Shown: piece after piece, positions 7,517-15,247 of the stretch | How the letters are laid out: every line of letters starts with the position of its first letter | How positions within the stretch are numbered: position 1 is the first letter of the stretch | NCBI RefSeq assembly: GCF_900069005.2 | Contig: NZ_LN831276.1 | Span: 219,582-263,555, forward strand | Origin: Paenibacillus sp. GM2 | GTDB taxonomy: Bacteria > Bacillota > Bacilli > Paenibacillales > Paenibacillaceae | Length of the DNA: 43,974 nucleotides | Direction: 5' to 3' | Program-made: the position numbers and the translations under genes | The notes under the pieces: generated by a model | Database searches by the model: none | What the model saw: only the letters and a program-made list of their open reading frames with translations | Told to the model about the DNA's origin: nothing

Positions 7517-9589
7517 TTATGAACGGATTCTGTTTCTAACTATTCCAATTTTGTGCTGAAGCTTAGCCTGATTTATTGCTTCAGTGACTTCCTCATATAG
7601 CTTAAGAGTATCCTTACTCACCCCTAGATGATTAGCAATAACATCTAAATTCAAATTCGAAGATGTAGCGGCGATTTCCTCCACTGCGAGAAACACCCCT
7701 GCAATTAAATCTTCTTTTTTTTCCTTGATACGAGTTCCTTGATCCTTCTTCGCAACTAATGTTATCCACTTCCTGAGCCAAGGATAATGCCTTTTCAGAT
7801 GATTGACACCTCGTCCAATATGAGCATATATCTCATAAGCAACAATGGGTTCGCCACTGTGCAGCTTAGAGTCGATGAATTCTCTCACTCTTTTTCGCAA
7901 CTCGTTCTTTTCCCTTTTACGGAGAAGAAACTGTTGTTCCGTCTGAGCGGTAATAACCATATCCTCATAGGGCTTCTCATGAAGAATAATGGCTGGACAA
8001 TTAAGCGCTTTTGCAAGACCATGAAAAGTTATCTTAATATCGCTCATTTTCCATTGTTCAATAATTGATTCAAGTTTCCGTAACTCTCCCTCAGTTATAA
8101 CTCTTCTTCTCACCGTCTTTCTTCTTAGTAAAACATTTGATTCTTCATCCATTGAAAGGTAAGCTTGCGCTTCAGACGTGGCCATGTAGTAATAAAATTC
8201 TGTCGTTTTCCACCCATACAGTTCTTTTGCTTTCGCTTGACCAATCTCCGATACAAAAGGTCCGATTTTCTTAACACACTCAAGAATATTGTTGGGTATT
8301 GATTGCGGTGTGTAATGCTTCGCATTGCTATCGTTTAGAAGTTGATGATATGCAAGGTATCCAGTAATTCTTGAGAGTTGAGCATATCGAATTTTAAGTT
8401 TCTGTGTAATTATTGTGTTGGAAGCACCTTTATTTAGCAGCTTTCTTACTTTTTGAGCAAGTTCTATGCCGTCACAAAACGATACTGAGACATTATTCCA
8501 TTGGTTGTCCGAAATACCGTATCTCATGTAGCACCCCTTACAGACACTGGGGTATGCGTACCGTACTCGATCTTCTTCAAAACAATGTTTCCAAACGATT
8601 CTCTCCATACCATTACTTGTACCATTAAACCTACACCATGGGGCTAAACATGGCCCGAAGGAATATTTTAATGGATACATGGATGATATATAGGAGTTAG
8701 GTATGAGAATTCTTCGTATATCGGAGGGCTCTAGGTCTAACCTGCCTAGAATAGACAGAAGCTGGTGTACGGATACCCTTTTCGGGTCAGGGTCATCTCT
8801 AACCTTCCTTACAAGCCCTTGCATCAATTTCCTCAATGCAGATTGTGGAATTGATTCTGGATTATATGTTTCAGGCTTACCTTGCAGTAGATATAAAACA
8901 GTAATTGCAAGAGATTTTTCTTTTGTATACTCTTGGACTTTAGAAACCAATGATGATAATGAAGGGTTCATCAGATAACGCCAGTCGGAATAAACACGCA
9001 GCTGATTAGCGATCAAGCCCATGTCTTCTACTTTTGTTGTGCCCTGAAGTGTCAGTTTAGAACCACATGAACAGCAACGAAGTACAGCTAAGTTTATTGA
9101 AAGAAATGGTTGATCCGTCGCACATACAGGGCATTTCGATGTTAGACGAACATAATGTTTGTCGCAGATCTCGACTTCTTTCACCTGCCAAATCAATTTC
9201 AATACGCCGTCCTCTTGCAAACATACTGGGCAAAATCGTCGATGGATTTTATCTGTCAGGTCACGTATCACAGCAGGGTATTCCTGAGATGTGTCTATAT
9301 GATCAACGAATTTCTCTACTACCGATTGGAAAGTCATGCTCCGTAATTGGGTGAGATGAACACCTAAAGTTCCGGACAACGCTTCAAGATTAATAACTCG
9401 TTCCGCAAGAATATCAATCTGATGATCAGTGCGTCTCCTGCTACCGTTATGAACTGAAGTAAACAAACTACTCAAACTCACGAAGTTTCTGTGAGCAATT
9501 CGTATAAGATTCCCAGTAAGGGATTCACCACTTTTCGGCATTGGTCTAATAGTAAATCTTGATATCACACTTGGTCCGCTCCAATTCAT
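7517..9589 (-). CDS. tniQ: TniQ/TnsD-family target-selection protein, second of a pair
   Basis: A 690-residue TnsD-like protein. The N-terminal TniQ domain begins FTIRPMPKSGESLTGNLIRIA and contains a zinc-ribbon array: C120/C123, C142/H145, C153/C156 and C172/C175. A second cysteine-rich block (CLAPWC ... CKGCY) lies mid-protein, followed by a long basic C-terminal half with helix-turn-helix-like stretches, the part that binds the target site in TnsD. Such proteins bring TnsC and the TnsAB transposase to a chosen DNA site. The start codon overlaps the stop codon of the upstream tniQ by 4 nt (ATGA), so translation is probably coupled. Which of the pair reads the glmS site is not visible from sequence. 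Confidence 0.88.
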   Translation of the reverse strand: MNWSGPSVISRFTIRPMPKSGESLTGNLIRIAHRNFVSLSSLFTSVHNGSRRRTDHQIDILAERVINLEALSGTLGVHLTQLRSMTFQSVVEKFVDHIDTSQEYPAVIRDLTDKIHRRFCPVCLQEDGVLKLIWQVKEVEICDKHYVRLTSKCPVCATDQPFLSINLAVLRCCSCGSKLTLQGTTKVEDMGLIANQLRVYSDWRYLMNPSLSSLVSKVQEYTKEKSLAITVLYLLQGKPETYNPESIPQSALRKLMQGLVRKVRDDPDPKRVSVHQLLSILGRLDLEPSDIRRILIPNSYISSMYPLKYSFGPCLAPWCRFNGTSNGMERIVWKHCFEEDRVRYAYPSVCKGCYMRYGISDNQWNNVSVSFCDGIELAQKVRKLLNKGASNTIITQKLKIRYAQLSRITGYLAYHQLLNDSNAKHYTPQSIPNNILECVKKIGPFVSEIGQAKAKELYGWKTTEFYYYMATSEAQAYLSMDEESNVLLRRKTVRRRVITEGELRKLESIIEQWKMSDIKITFHGLAKALNCPAIILHEKPYEDMVITAQTEQQFLLRKREKNELRKRVREFIDSKLHSGEPIVAYEIYAHIGRGVNHLKRHYPWLRKWITLVAKKDQGTRIKEKKEDLIAGVFLAVEEIAATSSNLNLDVIANHLGVSKDTLKLYEEVTEAINQAKLQHKIGIVRNRIRS

Positions 9590-11379
9590 TGAATTACATC
9601 TTTGACACCCCGGTTGTGCCGGACAATTTGCTCATGGATATATGCCGTAAGCTCAGGGGCAGTTCGCCAGAGTATGGTACGTTGTATTCTAAGCATATCA
9701 TATGCTGCACGCGATGTGACAACACTGCTAGTGTTGGATAACAAGTAGGATTCAATCTTTTCATATATTTCATCTTTCATAGATTCAGTTCGTTGTCTTC
9801 TTTGAAGTTGTTTGGCCTCAGCGATCAAGTTATTGCACCCCCAATGTCGAATCGTTTCAGGGCATACTCCCAAGATGTCACACACCGCAACAATCGAAAT
9901 ATCCTCATCTCGCTCCAATAAGCGCTCCAGCGTTTCGCGAACTTTCTCATAGTTCACACCACCATCTGACCGTTTCGACGGTCGTGACCTCTTCAAATCA
10001 ACAAGGGTACGCATAACCTCCGGGTGAAATCGATAAGCGAGAAATTGCTGATAACTCTCCCAACAATCCCACTGCTGAACGACCTTCAATATCGTTCCTT
10101 TACGAACATTGCTAATAACTTGTTCGAGCAAAGATGTGTCAAGCTCAAACTTAGCACCATTCCACTCAGAAAGTTTAATCCGGGTACTAAAATACGCTAG
10201 GCATCGGCGAGTTTTATCCTCTGTAAATCCAAGACTTCTTGCCAGTTGTTTTATCCCTGTCAGTGGTGTGAGTAGTGTTCGCAACGACCAATATCCTTCA
10301 ATAAAATATGTTCGCTCATGGAGTTCTCCTCCCTCGTCGATTGCGTATTCACACCCACATTCATTACAGGCCAAATAATACAGTAATACCTCTCCGGATT
10401 TACGTTTCTTCATAGTTGTACCCGTCTTCATAAGCGTTCCCGGTCGCTGATATCCATTACACCAAGGTGCTAGACACGACAAATGATCTGTCCTACGAAC
10501 CACACCTTGTATCACTGACTCTACAAAACTGTCTGGAACGGTCATCTCTAAGAATTCATTTATCGAGTGATGATGCTTATTCAGGATATTTAATAGAAAT
10601 GAAAGGTGCAGAGTTCGCTGTTGTGACAGACTGTCTCTTGCATGCTGGAGTAATGTAGGTAAGACCGACTGCACCGTTGCCTCTATGAGTTGCCGATCAA
10701 AATACGATTGCCTTCCGCATTGAAGATACAAAAGACGCATTGCTATTTCATTTGGTTTATCATGGTGATTTCCAGGTTCTAATAAATCAAGCAGCGCCTT
10801 ATTTATCCATTGCAGCTGCTCTCTTTCAGAATCATCAATCGATTGCACTTGACTCCTTACAAGTGAAAAACCACAATGAGGGCACACGTCGAGGAATTCA
10901 ACTTCCCGAAAATTAATCTGTTTTTTGCAACTAGGACACCCGTTGACTAGGAAAACGTCATGTTGAGCACAGGCTTTGACAGGAGCCATCTTCCATAAGA
11001 GTCTATAATACAACTTCTCTTTCAAACATTGGGGGCAGAACCGATAAGTATCTAATATCATACCGGACATAAAACGTGCCCGCTGAATCTCTTGATTCAC
11101 ACCAAACGTCCTCAAAATACGAGCTAAAGTAGCATCCAGCAATCTCTCGATAGGCTGTCCTGTCAAAACCGAAAGATTTTCTATATCCAGGACGCTTCCA
11201 GGTGAAATATCGAGGAGGTTGAGGTCATCCCTTTGGATATACTTTCTATCCCATTGCTTGATCTTGTTTAACATTAATAGAAATGGAATGCCATTTTGGT
11301 TAGATAGGCGAAGTAGAAAACTCCACAATGACTCTCCATTTCGTGGGTTCGGACGAACCGTAAATATAATATTTTTCAT
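9586..11379 (-). CDS. tniQ: TniQ/TnsD-family target-selection protein, first of a pair
   Basis: About 597 residues. The TniQ domain starts IIFTVRPNPRNGESLWSFLL and carries zinc ligands at C115/C118, C137/H140, C148/C151 and C166/C169. A second block (CLAPWC ... CNECGCEYAID) matches its partner, so the two are paralogues. The C-terminal half has a helix-turn-helix-like DILGVCPETIRHWG. I start at 11379 because AGGAGG lies 9 nt upstream; the frame extends 8 codons further. Unlike in Tn7, the tniQ genes are separated from tnsC by 14.7 kb of cargo, but they keep the same strand. A relic of tnsC just upstream (about 12036-12116) suggests they once followed a tnsC directly. Confidence 0.88.
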   Translation of the reverse strand: MKNIIFTVRPNPRNGESLWSFLLRLSNQNGIPFLLMLNKIKQWDRKYIQRDDLNLLDISPGSVLDIENLSVLTGQPIERLLDATLARILRTFGVNQEIQRARFMSGMILDTYRFCPQCLKEKLYYRLLWKMAPVKACAQHDVFLVNGCPSCKKQINFREVEFLDVCPHCGFSLVRSQVQSIDDSEREQLQWINKALLDLLEPGNHHDKPNEIAMRLLYLQCGRQSYFDRQLIEATVQSVLPTLLQHARDSLSQQRTLHLSFLLNILNKHHHSINEFLEMTVPDSFVESVIQGVVRRTDHLSCLAPWCNGYQRPGTLMKTGTTMKKRKSGEVLLYYLACNECGCEYAIDEGGELHERTYFIEGYWSLRTLLTPLTGIKQLARSLGFTEDKTRRCLAYFSTRIKLSEWNGAKFELDTSLLEQVISNVRKGTILKVVQQWDCWESYQQFLAYRFHPEVMRTLVDLKRSRPSKRSDGGVNYEKVRETLERLLERDEDISIVAVCDILGVCPETIRHWGCNNLIAEAKQLQRRQRTESMKDEIYEKIESYLLSNTSSVVTSRAAYDMLRIQRTILWRTAPELTAYIHEQIVRHNRGVKDVIQ

Positions 11380-11609
11380 TAATAACATCCTCCTAGACAA
11401 CACTAGGATTAGTTATATCCACCGCGCTATCCCCACAAACACTCCAGGAAAGTTGTACATGACTGCATAAGTGTGTAAATGCCATTAAGCAGTGGCTGCT
11501 GGCTCGTATTAATTTGGAGACTTGAGGTATGTTTGAAACTAACACAGGAAATGATTGTTATATACTTAGAATTAAAAAACCTGGTCAAAAGTGAGGTGGG
11601 AAGTTAATA

Positions 11610-11951
11610 ATGCAAAGTGAACCTCACCATACTATGAGCGATTTATATATGAATGCGGTTATTAAGCAATTACAAATTAATAAAGGTTTGGATGAATCTC
11701 AAGCTTCACAGCTTTTTGAAAAATACTATCGTTCAGTTTTCAAACATTGGGGAATGGAGCCTAATGTCGAGGAATTCGCTGAAATAATTCAGGAGATCGA
11801 CGAACTCGCTAGCCGAATAGGAGCAGAAGTAAACTACAATGCCTTTGCCAAAAAAGCACGTTCGATCGGCAAGGATGAATTAATTGAGTTAATTAAGGAA
11901 TTGCCGGAAGAGAAATTGTTTCTAGTTTATGAATTTTTGAAAAATCTATAA
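11610..11951 (+). CDS. Small hypothetical protein, divergent from tniQ
   Basis: 113 residues, acidic and helical, with no cysteine. GAGGTGGG lies 9 nt before the start. The C-terminal stretch ELIKELPEEKLFLVYEFLKN resembles the helix-loop-helix tail of small antitoxin-like proteins (DUF2281 type), but I see no toxin partner and no DNA-binding motif. It is transcribed away from tniQ across a 230-bp intergenic region. It could be a small regulator of the transposition genes, or cargo. Function unknown. Confidence 0.6.
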   Translation: MQSEPHHTMSDLYMNAVIKQLQINKGLDESQASQLFEKYYRSVFKHWGMEPNVEEFAEIIQEIDELASRIGAEVNYNAFAKKARSIGKDELIELIKELPEEKLFLVYEFLKNL

Positions 11952-12331
11952 GATGCTCAAAGCATTAAATCTCGCAGGCTATCAGGATTTCTTTCCTCGC
12001 GTTTTAAGTTATTAAGAGCACCAGTACTATGTCCTGTTTGACGCTTCGAAAATCTAAAAGCAGCATTACTAAGAGACAATGCTTGACCCTTTACGTCTCA
12101 TTCAAGGCTCTTACAACCTCCCTTTAGAAAATCCCACTAAACCACACCAAGAATATGATGTGATTTGAAATGTCCGCTAAATTGAACAGAGAATGCTACA
12201 TGGAAATCATTTTATTTTAATCATCAACTTCTAAAGCTTTCTAACCCTCCATACCCATTTTATTAGTGGAAGATACTAACACTTAAATTGCTTCTCAACA
12301 ATGGGGTGTATCACAAAAAGGAGGGATTGGT
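11952..12331 (-). pseudogene. Degraded tnsC fragment in a 380-bp gap
   Basis: Three blocks match the element's own tnsC in the same order and strand. 12036-12049 equals 26473-26486 (14 of 14). 12070-12097 equals 26545-26572 (26 of 28). 12104-12116 equals 26607-26619 (12 of 13). The spacing between blocks is shorter than in tnsC, so deletions removed intervening DNA. The reading frame is broken by a stop. The blocks encode the segment between VRAL and QALSLI, ahead of Walker B, and the conserved GFDAS-like region after it. The match may extend weakly towards 11960. The remainder up to 12331 holds nothing I recognise. Confidence 0.7.
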
Positions 12332-12991
12332 GTGCTTACGTATTACCAAAGAACGATACTTGCAACCTTAGTTGATTCCTCATATCAGGCAGTTGAATTA
12401 CTGAAGCTGAAATACGATGTCAATCTAATAATTAAATGGAGAAGACTTATTAAACAAGTTGAGAGACATTTTCAATTACCTTCATTTATAAAAAATGCCT
12501 GGGATCATTCTTACTCCGATCCGCTCTGTGACAAGGGTGAAAATCCTGAAGTGCTGGTGGATGCCCAAAGATTTATGATCCTAAGAGAGCTTATTGAATT
12601 CTCAAAGATATTGATAAAAACCGCAAATACATCCGATGATACATACAGCCAAAATTCCGCCTTATACCATTTGCTTAACATAACTTTGCCCAGCCAGTTT
12701 GGCTTCATTTATGAAGAGCATATACAATGTAATCCGCTAGTTATTGATATTCCAGTATATTTAGTACAACAAGGAATGATCGAAATACAATTAGCAGATA
12801 ACGAATTTGTTTGGGTCTACCCTCACAACTTCAATGAGAATACATTCTTTTATTCATCTGGACTCTCCCTTCACGAGGCAGAAGGTTTGTGCTACTTGGG
12901 TGGATTAGACTTATTGAGTAAGGTAGTCCAATATTGCCGTTTAAACTTACATGAAAGTGTGTATTCTCAGAAAGGTCGTAAATTCAAATAG
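12332..12991 (+). CDS. Hypothetical protein, cargo of element 1
   Basis: 219 residues from a GTG start with AAAGGAGGG about 6 nt upstream, which decides the start. No transmembrane segment, signal peptide or known motif is visible. The C-terminal part (FYSSGLSLHEAEGLCYLGGLDLLSKVVQYC) looks globular. A terminator follows immediately, so it is a separate transcription unit from the defence operon downstream. I do not recognise the family. Confidence 0.65.
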   Translation: MLTYYQRTILATLVDSSYQAVELLKLKYDVNLIIKWRRLIKQVERHFQLPSFIKNAWDHSYSDPLCDKGENPEVLVDAQRFMILRELIEFSKILIKTANTSDDTYSQNSALYHLLNITLPSQFGFIYEEHIQCNPLVIDIPVYLVQQGMIEIQLADNEFVWVYPHNFNENTFFYSSGLSLHEAEGLCYLGGLDLLSKVVQYCRLNLHESVYSQKGRKFK

Positions 12992-12992
12992 C

Positions 12993-13024
12993 GAAGCTCT
13001 CAGCTTATCTGAGGGCTTCTTTTC
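12993..13024 (+). terminator. Intrinsic terminator after the 219-residue gene
   Basis: GAAGCTCTCAG (12993-13003) pairs with CTGAGGGCTTC (13009-13019) and is followed by T-rich sequence. It insulates the next operon. Confidence 0.8.
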
Positions 13025-13115
13025 TTCCTGAAGTTCACAGAAAAAGAAGGAAATCCTTGGAATTCGTCGAAATATTAGTTACTTTGACTTATTCCAAATA
13101 TAAAGGATGTTAAAA

Positions 13116-14534
13116 ATGAGTACCGAGACAATTATATATACCCCCTACCATAGCGCTATTCCAAGTTGGTCTGGGTACCAATATCAAGGAAAAGTCGCAT
13201 TAAATGTTGTACTGGACTACATGATGAGAATTAGTCCTGACGAGTATGAAAGCCACTCCCTAGAACTGGAATGGTATGAAGATTTCTGCATTTTAAATGG
13301 AGAAACGTATATATCCATTCATCAAGTTAAATCGTACAAAGCAAAGGGATTGAGTGAATATAAAGAAGCCATCTGGAACTTACTCGGAAAAACATTACTT
13401 AAGTCGTGTGAATCTTGTTATCTCCATTCTGCATCTGATCTTGATACAGAAGAAGAGATAAAGAAAGGATTACTGAATCTTGATCCTCCACCGATGCCTA
13501 AACCGCCCAAAGACCCATTAAAAGGGCCTAAAATAAAAACTTATTCACCGCGCCATTATCACGATCAGGTCATGGCAGCAAATGCTTATGAAGAACTTTT
13601 CTCAAAGTTCTCATGTTATTCTTACGCAAGCTCAAAAAGGTATTGTCCTCTAAATGAACTCGAAGACGAAATCAAACAAAAAATTAAGAGTTATTACGAT
13701 CATAGGGGCCAGAATTGTACTGTTGTACAAATCGAGGCGGTTTACCATTACCTACTAGGCGAAGTGGACAGGCACATAACCCGAAGACATTATGATGAAC
13801 AAATCGATGACGCTACTGAAATTGATTTCATTCCTGACCGCATATGGTTCACCGAAATATATCAAGTACTTGAAAACAACTGGGAAAAGCCCTCAGATGA
13901 ATATGTCATTTTAAGACTAAGAAATATGTTTCACAGTATTTGGGACTCATTTTCAATTGATCTTCACCAAAAAACAATAGATGAAGGAACCTTGGAGAGA
14001 CAAGAAGACATTCGTAAAGTAGAGCAATATGTTTCAACTTTAAGTAGTTTAAGTAATAGTGATTTCTTTACTTTTTGTCAGATTGTCACACCAAATATTC
14101 ATATTCCCAAAGCAGATGAAGACGCCTTTAGAAATCTCATTCCTGAAGATGGAATTGGTACTCTGCTTTATGCTTTCTATGAAATTAAACGTGAACTAGA
14201 TGTAACAAATTATAGATACGTAAAAAAAATTCAATCTATAAATACTAGTTATTTACCGACTACATTAAAATTAATAAGCAATAGATATAGATCTGACGAT
14301 ACTATTAAGTCAAGTATTGCAAGTAGCATTTTAAGCAATGCAGCTATCCGTAATCAATTGTATGAAATCGAAGTAATGATTACAGATAATATAAATGCAA
14401 AGTCTTTGGAAGAGGCTGCAATGAAATTTACAGCTATTGAAACAGATGATGGGAATCCGAATGATAAGGTAACTAAAATAAAAAAGATTCGAATGATTGA
14501 TATTGATATAGCAAAAGGAGAATTGAATCAGTGA
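13116..14534 (+). CDS. ABC-three-component system effector: Cap4-like nuclease domain plus C-terminal region
   Basis: About 472 residues. The N-terminal 80 residues resemble the dsDNA nuclease domain of Cap4-type effectors: SGYQYQGKVAL (19-29), then E55-D56 in LEWYEDF, then Q70-V71-K72 in SIHQVKSYK. This is the E...D...QxK arrangement of a PD-(D/E)xK nuclease. The remaining 390 residues are helical and match nothing I know; in ABC-three-component systems this part is the CTD that joins the ATPase. I start at 13116 because AAAGGA lies 8 nt upstream; the ATG at 13107 has no spacing. It overlaps the next gene by 4 nt (GTGA), so all three genes are one operon. Assignment to the system rests on gene order, the ATPase and the nuclease motif. 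Confidence 0.7.
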   Translation: MSTETIIYTPYHSAIPSWSGYQYQGKVALNVVLDYMMRISPDEYESHSLELEWYEDFCILNGETYISIHQVKSYKAKGLSEYKEAIWNLLGKTLLKSCESCYLHSASDLDTEEEIKKGLLNLDPPPMPKPPKDPLKGPKIKTYSPRHYHDQVMAANAYEELFSKFSCYSYASSKRYCPLNELEDEIKQKIKSYYDHRGQNCTVVQIEAVYHYLLGEVDRHITRRHYDEQIDDATEIDFIPDRIWFTEIYQVLENNWEKPSDEYVILRLRNMFHSIWDSFSIDLHQKTIDEGTLERQEDIRKVEQYVSTLSSLSNSDFFTFCQIVTPNIHIPKADEDAFRNLIPEDGIGTLLYAFYEIKRELDVTNYRYVKKIQSINTSYLPTTLKLISNRYRSDDTIKSSIASSILSNAAIRNQLYEIEVMITDNINAKSLEEAAMKFTAIETDDGNPNDKVTKIKKIRMIDIDIAKGELNQ

Positions 14535-15247
14535 GAAAATTAATTGAAAGATTATTCTTGGAGAATAATTATACTGTTCGTCCCATTTTGAATGATTCGA
14601 GTTTATTAGCTTCTGATACAGCTAAATCAAATTATTACCTTTCTATATTTTTAACTGAAGCAGATGTTCAAGATCTTATTGTCGGTTCATTAAATGAACA
14701 TTTTGATGCAATTAAGGGTCTCGATGAAGGTTATGAACCCCAAATGGATAAGAATTTGTCAATGTTGATCTGTGTGAAACGAAGTTCACTTAATAATAAT
14801 AGCACTTTAAATAAACAAATCTTTGATATTGAAGAAGATCCTTATTTCTTTAAAAAGTATGTCCTGACTTACACAGAGAGCCAGGAAGAGTTGATCCTTA
14901 GAAATGTCAAGGATACTAGTGTTATGACTTATCTACATACGATTCTTAATAGTGAAGATGCATTTCAAACTCACAAGAAGTTCCCATATCATGAAACTGA
15001 ATACAACTTAGTGAGCAAATTATTTATCAAACTCCCCATTTTGAATTTAACAATAAGGAATGAAGAACTTCCCAGCTTAAAAGTCACAATTAATAATTTA
15101 CTTACCCCTGATTTACTTCAATTCAGAGATGACTTACTTAATTTGAATAAGATTGAAGATGCAGATGGGGAAACGGAAGAAGTACCAGATGAAGATACTT
15201 TACGAAAACGCCTTTTGGAATACGTGGGGGTCAAATTAAATGACTAA
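14531..15247 (+). CDS. ABC-three-component system middle component
   Basis: 238 residues, GTG start, with AAAAGGAG 10 nt upstream. No catalytic motif is visible. The opening (MRKLIERLFLENNYTVRP) and the position between effector and SMC-like ATPase fit the small middle component of ABC-three-component systems. Its stop overlaps the ATPase start by 8 nt, implying coupled translation and a fixed ratio. Family assignment is mainly from context; the sequence alone would be called hypothetical. Confidence 0.6.
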   Translation: MRKLIERLFLENNYTVRPILNDSSLLASDTAKSNYYLSIFLTEADVQDLIVGSLNEHFDAIKGLDEGYEPQMDKNLSMLICVKRSSLNNNSTLNKQIFDIEEDPYFFKKYVLTYTESQEELILRNVKDTSVMTYLHTILNSEDAFQTHKKFPYHETEYNLVSKLFIKLPILNLTIRNEELPSLKVTINNLLTPDLLQFRDDLLNLNKIEDADGETEEVPDEDTLRKRLLEYVGVKLND

